A stretch of 64,000 nucleotides of DNA from Elysia chlorotica (taxonomy: Eukaryota > Mollusca > Gastropoda > Plakobranchidae): positions 60,453-124,452 of the forward strand of contig RQTK01001080.1 of the NCBI GenBank assembly GCA_003991915.1, read 5' to 3'. Position 1 is the first letter of the stretch; the number at the start of each line of letters is the position of its first letter. Shown here piece by piece: positions 1 through 16,500 of this stretch. The position numbers and the translations under genes are program-made. The notes below the pieces were generated by a model. That model was given only the letters and a program-made list of their open reading frames with translations. It was not told the DNA's origin and did not search any database.

Positions 1-88
<88 letters not shown>
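1..88. repeat. (AG)n microsatellite
   Basis: Perfect AG dinucleotide repeat at the left edge, ending at 88. It probably continues outside the window and sits in an intron of the M13 gene. Confidence 0.98.
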
Positions 89-89
<1 letters not shown>

Positions 90-260
90 ATTTATAAATG
101 CAGTATCAAAGTTCTTGGGTTTTCTATTTCTCGATTTTTAGCTTTTCTGTTTTTTTTTCTTCCAAAACCTTTGATTCATCTTAGGAACCTCCATAAAATA
201 CCTAACGTTTCTTACGTTTTACGTTAAGAGACCAGCTTTTCCTTGTGCCTTTACCCTCAG

Positions 261-4958
<4,698 letters not shown>

Positions 4959-5113
4959 AGACCGCTGATGTCTTGTGACAATCACATTGTCAGAGCCACG
5001 TTAACGAAACGACGACTGTGCTAACCTATTATTAATAATCATCGGCAGTTTTCTTGTTCTTGTTTTTTAGGGGAGGGGGTATAGAAAAAGGCCTAAACTT
5101 TTGAAATTAGACT

Positions 5114-5169
5114 ATTAAATACAAGGTGAAAAGTCACATAGTGCGTTTAAAAATGTCTTTAAGAATAAA
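5114..5169 (+). promoter_or_regulatory. candidate polyadenylation signals of the M13 gene
   Basis: ATTAAA lies at 5114-5119 and AATAAA at 5164-5169, 156-206 bases after the stop codon. Either would be a reasonable 3' end; nothing else in the sequence decides between them. The call rests on position and hexamer only. Confidence 0.4.
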
Positions 5170-5219
5170 AACATATGAAAATAACCTTGTTAGTAAATTC
5201 TTTTAGCCCAGAGGCTGTC

Positions 5220-5330
5220 ATCTGCATCTTTTGCCAAATTTGGGCCTACAATTTGCCAAATTTTGCCAAAGAAAAAAAAATTTGTCGACAATTTTGTCAA
5301 AAGGGCCCAAATTTGTTAAAAACATTTGTC
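5220..5330. repeat. foldback with TTGCCAAA sub-repeats, possible transposon end
   Basis: The arm tttgccaaatttgggcc (about 5230-5246) pairs with gggcccaaatttg (about 5303-5316). Several TTGCCAAA-like words lie between them. It sits just past the 3' end of the hAT-like transposase remnant and could be the terminal or subterminal region of that element. No clear target-site duplication was identified. Confidence 0.45.
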
Positions 5331-5498
5331 GGGCATAATTGAGCATCCAAAAAATAATTATAAACATGCTATATGAAAAAAACAACAACTAACAAACAAT
5401 TTACGCTTCTAATCTATTATCATAAAAAATGTGGTAATTTCTTAAAAATAAACCCTTACGAACAAAACATTTTCATTTTATAAGCAGACTGATCAAAG

Positions 5499-5566
5499 GA
5501 CTAGTTTTCCTTAACTACTCAAAAAAGAGGCATCACTGAACTTATTAAAGTTAAGGAAAACTAGTC
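5499..5566. repeat. perfect 17-bp inverted repeat (hairpin)
   Basis: Arms gactagttttccttaac (5499-5515) and gttaaggaaaactagtc (5550-5566) are exact reverse complements with a 34-base loop. The hairpin lies directly after the stop of the last hAT-like open frame on the - strand, so it may be part of the element's 3' end. Confidence 0.85.
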
Positions 5567-5568
5567 TT

Positions 5569-7700
5569 TTAATGTTGTCTTCCGTGAGTACGCCTTTTGG
5601 AAGACAACAAAAGATTCCACAAAGAAAAACTTCGCTCAGCATCAGCTGACAAGCATGTTGAGAAGGCATTCTGAGACGCTAGTGCAACGAGAGCATGAAC
5701 ATGATCTGCCACAGACTTCCAGAATACAGTCAGATCAATGTTCCCATTGATGGACTCTCTCACGGCACTAGGTCCCAGTACTTCAACATATCTCGTCAAC
5801 TCATGCTGAGGAAGATTAACAAAGTCCTGAATCCCAGTGTAATCAGATATGTCCCGAGACATAAATCGGATGTTCTTGGGATTGCAAATCCTATTTTCTT
5901 TTAGAAATATCAATCCCGGTTGTCCTTCCACAGACATGTACTTCTGCAGCTTCATTATTATGTAGCTTAATAGGCTGAAGAAAAACGTTGTCTAGCTTCT
6001 TCTCTCTCTTTGCTAGTGAAGCTGTGCGGGATGAATTGCTCTGCTTAACCATGCTCACCCCTGAGTCTGTATATAGTAACTCCAGTGCATCCCAAACCTA
6101 TACAGACGTAGGAGAAAGGAAGGGAAACAGGAACATAGTAAGGTTACAAAGGGTGCGCATTATACCTGAAAATGTAAGCTGATAAACAGGAGACAAATGA
6201 ATACGATTGGACCATATAATAAAGAGTAAAACTGGAAATGTTTGGTGGGAGTGATGTAAAGAGGAAATTTGCAGACACCTCATAATATGTAAAACGAACA
6301 ATGAGTTGTACTTAAGAATAATAAGTTACCTTGATAGCAAGAGCTTTCTGGCTTTGAAAAAAGTCAGCCAACTCAATGAATAGACCACTCTTTGCAATGA
6401 TGAAAGCCATGTCAGCTTTGAGACTTGGAACATTGGCTTCATCTCTGACGATTTTCAATAAAATCTGGAGCGACTCTGGACCCTTTCCTCGGCAATGCAT
6501 CTCTTCCTCCTCCAGAAATGTCTTCTACATATGTAGCTTGTCGTTGTAGAATTTAACTGACAGTCTCGTACCAACAATTCCACCTGAAGTTAGAAAGTTG
6601 AAATGAAATATAAAAAACTTTGTATTCTTATTTGGTCAGATAGACAGAGAGGATGAGTAGAAATAGAACGGACATGATGAGATGAGTTCTCCTTGCTGTT
6701 GTGATGAAAGAGAGATGGAGAGAGGGGGGGGGAGTAAGTTACGGCAAAGGGGTCTTAACTGTTGTGAGTAAATTTGTCTCTTATTGTGAACACGCTTGGA
6801 CACTCGGAGACTTGAAAGATACTTGATTGCAATGTTAAGCTTATTAAAGTTGATACAATATTATTCAATACATCACGTCTTGTGGATTTCTTTACAAGTG
6901 AAGTGAGAATCCTTCCAAATTCAGACGAAAATTGTTTTTACCTGTCTATCAGTAGGCTGATCAACTACCGCACGTAACATAATTTTTATCTTACACCCTC
7001 TTATACTCTGTTACAATATATAGATCTAATACATGGTAATTGACCGAGTCCCCACAGGATTTGGTGCCATTTTAGGGTTGTCCAATCCTTCCATTGTCTT
7101 CAAATGGCGAAGGAACCTGCCTTTTCTTGCCAGAACATGGCATTAAATGCTCGGACAAACTTGTCAACTTGGCGAAAAGACTTCCTGATGTGCGACATGC
7201 ACGTAATGTAGGTCGATTTGGGGAACAGGCCACGCAGGACATCCGTGTGTGCCTGGAGATGAAAAAAAAACGTCGAGATGCTTAAACTTAAATGAAAATC
7301 AATTTAATAAATAAAAAGCATATGCTTACATTATGTCTGAGATTAAGACAGAAAATTGTGCCCTTAACTTAAAGCATGATGCTTAGACAACAAAAGCATT
7401 AAGCCTACCTGGATTTCCTGGTATTACCAGCAGTGAGCCATGAGTGTTAATTGGAAACCAAATTTTCCCCCTGCCATACAGTACTATTACATAATTGTTC
7501 TTACTAACTGCATGCCAGATTCACTGATTAATATTACGAATCATAAAAGCTCCGCCCCCTCCCCCAAAGAACGCAAATATTTTACCTTTTTCATGTAGTC
7601 TGCATTGTCGCTGTCAAAGATGATAACATCATTGAACATGATCCCGAACTTTGTCACTGTCGCAACAACAGCCTGGGCAACACTTCTGTGATTGGTGGCA
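5569..7700 (-). pseudogene. hAT-superfamily transposase remnant (DUF659-like core plus C-terminal dimerisation region)
   Basis: Read on -, 7690-7595 encodes FDSDNADYMKK before a possible donor. 7270-7080 encodes LRGLFPKSTYITCMSHI and VDKFVRAFNAMF, typical of the SDNAxYMKK...LKxLFP...C.AH..N core of hAT/DUF659 transposases. 6600-6330 gives FYNDKLHM and LADFFQSQKALAIK, ending at AAG|GTAACT. 6140-5990 starts after a TATAG acceptor with VWDALELLYTDSG. 5955-5569 encodes GQPGLIFLKENRICNPKNI and ends in the hAT dimerisation signature SADAERSFS. Frame changes and stops between blocks, for example the stops just before 5955, show it is broken. The splice-like borders suggest the parent was an intron-bearing transposase or a domesticated copy. 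Terminal repeats were not securely found. Confidence 0.75.
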
Positions 7701-7736
7701 GTTAGGAAAAGAGATTAATCCGTGATACCTCTTTAG

Positions 7737-8461
7737 CTATCCAGCATACATGCAATGGCATCATTGATCTTGTTAAAATTTTTTTGGAATCTTTCGACTA
7801 TGTTTTACTTGGAAAGTTGACTACAGATCCCATTCAAAGGGCCTTCAACAAATTTAGACACGGCAGTTGTGAACATACTTTATTAATGTCCAACAAATAC
7901 TAGAAAAAGTTAATATATTAAAAAAAAGTATTGCTGTGCACAATTATTTGTTGAAATTGATGAGTTTTCTACAGACTCTGGTCATACTCGTCATGAATGT
8001 CAATTTGAATGGGCAGAGGATGTTTGTTGTGGGTTGGTAGAAAAGTTGCTAGAGTTGGAATATTCATTGAAAGATGAGACAAAGCACAGTTTAGTTTATA
8101 TTGCTGGTTATGTGACAGGGAAAGATGTTTGTGAAGAACGCGAGGACACACATATATAGTTATTTTGAAAAGTTTGGAGAGTTTACTTCAAATTTAGATA
8201 GAGGTGGCTTGAAGAAAGCTAATGATTCAAACTGTCAGTGGACAATTTTTTCATTACATAGTCTTTTCCTCCATCGTCAACCATGTGTGCAGAAATTCTC
8301 TAAGTGATACACTGCTCAGGATCTCAGAAGCATTTGAGTTTAAAATAAAGTATCACCATTGCTTCACATTGAGCAATATATTTTCCAACACTTTTTGTAA
8401 GATAACAAACCTGCCATCGGAGAAGGAGCCAAAACAAGATATTGAAGCTATTCTAGGTTAG
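7737..8461 (+). pseudogene. P-element/THAP9-like transposase remnant
   Basis: One frame at 7790-7870 reads LTTDPIQRAFNKFRHGS and an adjacent frame continues TYFINVQQILEKV. Together these match the LTSDPLEGRFGxYRQxSGGNYFxSVxQxLE block of P-element and THAP9 transposases. Further on come HSLVYIAGYVTGK (about 8085-8125) and EFTSNLDRGGLKKANDS, also typical of that family. At least two frame changes break it, one inside the first block. No THAP zinc finger, terminal repeats or promoter are visible, so this is a partial C-terminal remnant. It stands immediately beside, and opposite to, the hAT-like remnant. Confidence 0.65.
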
Positions 8462-9854
8462 AGCTATTTTTGTCTTAATTAAATTTCAATTTTATAGTCT
8501 TTTTCAATTTAACCATTTTTTCCATGTATTTGGTCACACTAATGTTATTTTAATTATTGACAACCTTTCTTTGACACAATAAACCTATAGAGTGCTTCAT
8601 AGGCTGGCAATTTTATCATATGCCCTGCAAAGCTCTTTTTTTTCTTTTTAATTTGACCGGAACGCTTAAATAGACAATATATGAAACAATAGTGTTTTAA
8701 GGATAAAAAGCCTACTGTGTACTATTTATAAATGTGTAAGCCTGCAATTTATTTCTTTTTTCTTCTTTTATAATCCTAAATCATTCTTGAATGCCTTTTA
8801 GGCATTTTTGTAATATAAAAGTAATTAAAACACGAATTTGTTAGGAAAATTGTAACCGCCTCCACATTATTTCTAATGAGGCACGTTGAATAGGCCTGTT
8901 ATTAAGTACTCCATGGTTGCATTCAAATTTTTTACATATGAAAAGGAAAAAGGAATGGGGCATCAGCCAATTCTGACAGTGGCGGTGCATCTGTCTGTTT
9001 CCAGATATGGGCTTGCTGTCTGTTCGAAGTTTTAGGTTTTGGAATAGATGTAGAGTAAAATGATAGTCGTAGGCATACATAGGCAAGTCAGAGCGCTAGA
9101 CAGAGAGTTTGTGTTTTAGATCTTTAGTTTTAGCTTTACTATCAAGGAAAAACTTGATTTATTTCTAAACATTTCGCACAGTTATGCTCAGCATTATAGT
9201 TGATGATATACTATTTATATACAGAATGATACATACTAATTTTTTTTACCATTTCCCAATGGTGACTATTGCATGAAATCGTCAAAACATTAGAAAAATA
9301 TTTACCTAGTCTTAATTCTTTTCTCGACACCCACTTTATTTTGTGCATCGACTGCTATGCCAGCATCACTGCCAGGGGTGCTAGTCCAAGTTGTTAAGGC
9401 CCACAGTGTCTATTATTTTCGGCTAGAGACAACCCTAACCGAAAGGGTCAAAGTAGGGTTAGTGATTTTAACTGAAAGTCTTGCTTGTATAGAAGTCAAT
9501 GATTCAAATCTAATGGTCTCTTTTGGCTTTATTATCTCTCGTTTAAAAACTAACAAACAACAGTAGCCATGATATTGCGAATAAAGATGTTTAAAAATTA
9601 ACACGTTACTTTTTGTGTGAACGTAGATAGCTATACATAATCTTGTTCTTGAGCATTTTTTCCCGTTGTTTCACACTTGTGGAAATCGTGAGTGTTTATT
9701 GTCAATGTTTGTGTGCTCAGTTTCGCCCTACCAGCCTCGACTCCAACACAATGCCCTAGTAGTCTGAATTGTTTACTTGTAACACCAGGTTCCGTCTAGT
9801 TGCAGCGCTTATTCGTTGAAAGCTTTACGAGGAGAGAACAATAGCGACGCCAAT

Positions 9855-9942
<88 letters not shown>
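9855..9942. repeat. (AAC)n microsatellite
   Basis: Nearly 90 bases of perfect AAC repeat. The polyAsn and polyCys open frames over it come from the repeat and are not genes. Confidence 0.97.
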
Positions 9943-9943
<1 letters not shown>

Positions 9944-11313
9944 AACGCACAAAACGACAAATGCATACATTGAGGTTTTTTTTTCGTTTTTTTTTCTGGT
10001 AGCAACATGCTAAGGGAACATTTATTTCTTGAGCCTCGAATAATTTACAGTTTTAAAAGTTAAATATTTGAAGAATGATGATCGTTGAAGACTTCAGTTC
10101 GAATTAGACCAGTACTGGGAAAGCTCAGTAGAGTCTGTTATTGCCTCAGCGTCCTGAAGAGTTTTGGTTGCTGTGCTACACAATTGACATGTCAATGCAT
10201 TGAAATTTATCAACATTACCTAAAATTGCGATTACCAATACTATATAAACAATATTACTGACAACGAGTCGCATTGCAATGCGAGGATAATCCTTAACAA
10301 TACAGAAGTGATATACTAATAACCAATAAAACGACCCCCTTAAAACAAAAAAAACAACAACACACACAATAAAAATAAATAAAAGATTAAAAAAATAAAT
10401 AATATAAAATAACAATATTCGTTTGGTGATGAAGAATCATAATTAAATGCATTTTTGGTGGACGAATATGTATAGATACGAATTAAATAACATTTGATGT
10501 ATAAATACAATTTTAAACGAGCTTAAAATATAATTCACAATAACAAAAAATGAGACTACGATTAAAAAATTAGCATAATTTGCTAGGAGAAAAATACACA
10601 TGATGACATTAAGAAAATAGACTTTCGTCTCTAAATGAATCGCAATTTATACAATCATTTACAATCATCTAGAAACATAATACTGACAAAATATATCACT
10701 GCTTGAATTACGTTTAGGTAGTGAGCATCTAAAACTATCGTATTGGACGTTGACACTTCGATTCTTCAAAGCATCTGAGCTATAGCTATTTATTATGTCC
10801 AATCTCTCAAGTAAAACTGTCAAGTGTTAGTCTTGGAATCTGTCCATAATATAGCCTACAACCTGATGTTTCAGGGTAAGAAACCAACACAAAACAAGCA
10901 AACACCTCTTAGTGAATACAGAAAAAAAATGTTCCATACTTTCGAAAGACCCCTTATCATTCACTATAGTAGATTTTCTTCGCTTTTTGATGTGACTTTA
11001 CATTCTAAGTGCAAGGGGCAGCAACTAAAAATAGGATGCAGATATAGACGCAAAACTTAACGTAAATTTAGGTGGAACAGTCGGGCATCTCGTTTTACTT
11101 GTTCATTTATACAGAAATACTACCTTTTAGTCTCTACATGAACAAACTGACTATTGTGTTTAACACAATAACTAAGGGGTATCAGTCTGCACGTCCACAA
11201 ACACACATTCTGGCCAGTTCATCACGCGCGTATCACAGCGAAGTGGGCAACAGGGACGCCCACCTTATCCACCAGGCATTTATGATTGATATTGATCCGG
11301 GCTCACGTCATAG

Positions 11314-11340
11314 TTGACGCAGTAGTAACTACTGCGTTAA
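11314..11340. repeat. 13-bp-arm palindrome
   Basis: ttgacgcagtagt and actactgcgttaa flank one central base, with a single mismatch between the arms. Function is unknown; chance or a small transposon end are both possible. Confidence 0.7.
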
Positions 11341-12448
11341 GTAGATGCTCTGTGTGATGGTGGAACACTATGTGATGATGGTATAAACTACTGTACCTGC
11401 TGCAAGCAGGGCAGAAAGGGCTCTACTCTTAACATTATAAGTGATGCGTACTATATTGAATGCACTCAATTTAATCATTAATATTGAAGAATTAGTTTGT
11501 GAAAAGGATAATTGTAAAGAAAATTAATTCTATGCGCAAATGTCTATAAGTCAATAAAATCTACAGACTATTCTCTCCCTACCCCCCCTCTCTCTATCCT
11601 TGATCATGCCATTGTTCTTCTTATCTCTTCCGTCTACTTGGTTTTATCTCAACACCTCAGCCCTCACCTCTTTTCTTCGCTTTCTTCCTTTTTTCCCACA
11701 CCGCTTCTTCTTTAACGTTTTGTATTTCCTTCTCGGTAATCCAATTTTCCCCACCCTCTCATTTGTCCTTCTTGCTCATTTATAGACAAAAATGTCGGTG
11801 CGTTCCTCGTCAAAACAGACGTACAAAAATGTATTGATAGACATAGCCTTGCTATAATGCAGGAAATATTATAGAGCTAAACAAGTAATTAAAAACAGAA
11901 GAAAAAAACACACACTCTTACACAGCACATTCAAACCTCTTATATTTCATCACTCACGATTTCTAGCACAGGCTAGTCATAGATCTACCAACTGACCAAG
12001 ACTGAACTCTGGACCTTCACTAGATCCAATTCTCCGGTCTTTTCAGAGTTACGGACAAGATAACAAATTGTGAAGGTTAAGACTATGAAAAATTTCCACA
12101 AAGATAGTGGAATGAGTATTCAAAGCACATCTACCACTGCTGTCATTCATATCTACTGTAATAGCCACAACCCTAAACATTGTCCTCTTAGTTCTTAAGC
12201 CATTCACACATATCACAGTCATTGTCCGCCAACTTCTTTTTATGAGTAACATAAAATAGAACTGAGTTTGAGGTATTACTAGTTTCTTTGACTCACCGTA
12301 CCCGTGCCTGTGTCTCTCTCTCTGACTGTATGTAGGTCTTCCTGTTTCACGCTATATATCCGTTACCACCTCCCTCTATCCCCCAACTCTCTAACCCTTT
12401 CCTGTTCGAACCATCAAGCCATCATCTCATAATTATACCCCCCCCCCT

Positions 12449-13314
12449 TCACCGCCTCCTCCGCTCTTCGTCTATGATGCCTAACTTGGTTCCCAGCCAG
12501 CGACTCTTGGCGCGGACCTCCTCCTGCATGAGGTTGAAGCACATCGCGATAATGGACAGGCCTAGGACTAGATACACAGCACAGATAATTGTCTTCTCGT
12601 TTGTGGCGAAATCGCTCCCGACTCCAAAAACGTAGTCGCCGAAGCCGATAGTGCTGAGGGTGATGAAGCAGAAATAAGCTCCAATCAGATATGTCCACTC
12701 CTTCTCCCAGAGCGAGAACAGAACAGCCCCGCCAAAGATGTACAGCGCCATGATGAGAAGACTTATCGTCACCGGAACCCGCACATCGGCTGTGTTCACC
12801 CGCTCCTTCTTCTTTCGCCGGTGACGGTTATGGTGGTTGTGGGCCGTGGTGTTCTTGTTTCCTTGATGGTGACCATGGTGACCATTCCCGCCGATGTTCC
12901 CCGCCCTGGTCGTGCCTTGTTGCTGGGCGACCACTGAATCTGGGTCAGGCGGGTCCTCAGGGTCTGGCAATTTCCTGGCTAGATCTACTGCATCGTTGGA
13001 CTGGTCTACAACAACAGCCGCGGTAGCCCCAGCGCCCGCAGTGTAGAGTACCTTCCCCTTGGCCGGGATCACAGCCGGCCGTTTCCCTACGCGTCTGTCG
13101 TTCTTGGGGTTCGTCGTGACTGGGGTGAAGGTCGCGGGGGAGCAGCCGACACAGGACAGGCACCGGCAGACGTGGTAGTACAGGAAGCGGAAGCAGTGCG
13201 CGAAGGCGGTTCCGATGTTGGACAGACACAGCAGGGTCAGGGGAATCCCGACCAGCGCGTAGAAAATGGTGACCAGCTTCCCCATGTCCGTCTTGGGCGT
13301 GATGTGGCCGTAAC
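12449..13314 (-). CDS. K2P channel terminal exon: GYG filter to C-terminus
   Basis: Acceptor TTTCCCAG, then the rest of the glycine codon and YGHITPKTDMGKLV. It carries TM2, the long cytoplasmic loop, TM3, the second pore with GFG, TM4 and the TGA stop at 12451-12449. The loop is G/C-rich and contains HHGHHQ and HNHHNRHRRKKKER. The exon is much more G/C-rich than its surroundings, as expected for conserved coding sequence here. Confidence 0.93.
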
Positions 13315-13540
13315 CTGGGAAAGCGAAGTGAAGTGAAATATAATTATTCTGAGAGTGACTTCTATAAAGAAAATGTCGCCTAAAGAAACCGTTACATAGA
13401 CCTTTAATGACCACCGAGTTATTTTCGCACAGTCACTTACATAATTCACCACGCAACCACTCCATTTACATAGTTTTTTCAATCATAGATGACAATCGAA
13501 ATTACAACAAAGTGACCTGTTGCATTGTTTTGACAACAAT

Positions 13541-13581
<41 letters not shown>

Positions 13582-16500
13582 AAACAAAAACAAACAAAAC
13601 CCCATGTACATTAAAGTTACCACGTCGGGTGCCCTCGTGCATGAACATAATGCATAGCTTCCATGTCCTGATAACTGCTTCACTTTTCATTTGAATATGC
13701 AAGGGAAACTATTCAAGATAGCTTTTCAACCAAGCTTGTAGGAGTTATGTTTCTTTCACGAAACCGCGACTCCTAATCATAATTAATACAAGAGTAAAGC
13801 CTCTCATCACACATTATTATATCTTCTTCTATTGAAACACAAATTACATTTTTTCTTATTCTATTGAAAAAAAATTAAAATGTTTATTATATTATCATCA
13901 CCCCAAAACCTTTTTACAGTCGCTACGTGGGTACATTTTTCAGACTATAATTATGGTTTAAAAAAACAACAACACCGGTTTAAAGAGAAAAAATGAACCT
14001 TTCAGCGTCTTAAGTCTCTTCAATTGTATTGATAACATTTTAGCACCTATGTTGATAACACCATTATTTGACAATAAAAACATACAACTGATATACTAAG
14101 GCTTTCAAAGTTCCTTTAAAAATATAAAAAATAATTTACGGAAATATAATTTTTTTTTAACCTAACCTGAACTTTTTCACGTATTGCTCATACAATAATA
14201 ACAGTTATACATTCTTGAAAATTCACAGAGAACCGAAACAAAACGTGAAAGTAAGCACGACATTGTATGAATTTCTTATAAGATGATAGTAAAGTTTTAA
14301 TACTAGTGTGAAAGATATGTACGTGTATTGAATATATTTTGAAAAAATTAATAAAAACTTAGTTGATTTGGAGTGAAAACACACAATTGCCGATCTACAC
14401 TCTTGAAAATTGTGTGACATCAGACATTTTAAAAACAAAAAAACAAACAACTAATGCAAGGTTAAAAGAGGCCATGTTTCAAACAGATTTAAAAGACTTC
14501 TTTCAATAAGTTTGAATCCAGCAAAATTTCCATCTGCATCAATGCTTCAAATTCCATTCTCTGCACTTCGTCGATCGACGATACATTTCTTTTTTTAAAA
14601 TTTTATCAGTTGAATTAAATTCAAAATATGTAGGGCAAAAAAAAGAGAAAGAAGAAAAAAAACACACACAAAAAGAACAAACAAAACTTCTTTGTCTTGT
14701 TACATAAAGACAGGCTAATTAAATATGACAGGTGTGAATGTCGCGAAATCCCAATAATTATATCACGACTAAACAAACGAGAGCTCCTCAAACCATACGG
14801 AATTTAAAAAAAAATCTTATTTAGCTGTGATACCTCGGGAGGAAAAAAAACAACTCACTCCTAGATATAACCAATTAAAAACATTTCTCTATCTGTGTGT
14901 GTGTGTGTCTCTCTCTCTCTCACCCTCTCTCCTTTTTCTCTTTCATACACTCTCCCTCTCACTATTTCTATATGTCTCTGAAGAGGCCGGTGGAATTACT
15001 CTAGGCCTAGGCAGGTGTCTGTCTGGCTTTTCCTGGAGGACGAGTGTCCCAGTATGAGACTCTCCATCACCGCAGAAGAGGTTTTGGAGGGGAGGAGGAA
15101 ATTAGAGAGACAGAGGGCTTGATACTATAATCTGAGAGGAAGTGGCATTTCGCTTTGTGCGAGTATAGTTAGGGACAAAGAATGACAAGATGGACAACGA
15201 CAGCTGAGTTGTTTGAAAAGAAAGATAAACAAAAATTCTACATGGAGAGTAAAAAAAGAGATCAATATCATGGTAAAACAAAGAAAATTGGTTACTCTTA
15301 ACATAAAAGTTGTAAAAACAACTTAAAAAACAACTAAGACAAGAAACAACAGCAACAACCTAAGAAAGTTTCTTTTCCAAAGAATCATAAAAACCTCTTT
15401 TGAAACTGAACGTGCAATGTGAGGTTATTGTGAAGTCTACTCAAAAGTACCGATGGACACATTGATAGATTTGCAAAATAGATGACCAATAACCCACTCA
15501 CCTATAGTGCTGATGACGGTGATGCTGTATAGCAGCGAGCCCGGGAAGGACCATCTTACGTCTGCCGTCACGTCCTGGCCGTCCCAGCTCCCGTCCTTGA
15601 CCGCCACGTAGACGTGCTCCTGGAACCGTTTCAGGATTTCGTCCGCCATCATGGTCCAGTTCTTCTCGTACAGAACGTTCAGGCTCTCTGTGATGTTCCA
15701 TAGCTGTCGTCAGGGAGAGAATTAAGGGAGTTGGGCTTAACGAAAACTGTAGTTTTATTTCGAGACTAGACCACAAAATTTACAGTGAATGAGTTAATTA
15801 TTAAAAAAAGAAGTTCAGTTTATAAAAATTGTTAAACGAATAGACAATCGGAATTTATATCTACAAGACTACAGATCTCCAAGTCGAACCGTACAGCATA
15901 GCTCATGACTCTGCGAACACTCTTGCTTGGTCAGCAAACTAAAGCTGAAAGTGGAGCTTATGTCTTCTGACTACGTACAGTTACTCTTGGTGAAATCGAA
16001 CGCATTTTTTTTCAACTTCAATATATCTTGATTTTTTCCCCAAAGATATCACACATTTTGTACAAAGAGTGAACATTAGCTTTAAAGTTACAACACAGTT
16101 TCACAGTTAAATGCAGGATATACAAATCTGTTTCACAATTAAAGATAATGAAGGATATACAAAATACATTTATTTAGAAATGCATAATACAGTAGAACTA
16201 CATTCTCAGTAGTTTAACACTTGTTTACATACTTACATAGACGCCTAGCGAAGAAACCACGCCTGCTGACATTTGGGTTCTTACTCCACTAACGCGCACG
16301 CAAACAGAAATGGATTTAATATCAATCGCGTATTGCAGACTGTACCATAACAAAACACTAATTGCGAAATATAGGCAGTGGTGATCTCTGCATATGCTAA
16401 CATATCACTTAACAGAATGTACTGTCCAACAAATCAAATAACTAACCAAAGAATCAATCGACAGAACAAACAACAGATTCACCTACAAGTACAAAAGCCA

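Larger units (their letters stand above)
8470..12440. other. intergenic stretch without recognised gene
   Basis: AT-rich. Apart from the AAC repeat at 9855 and the hairpin at 11314 I see only small open frames without family resemblance, on both strands. Confidence 0.6.

Noticed and set aside
9796-10013. PolyAsn and polyCys open frames
   Set aside because: Translations of an AAC microsatellite.
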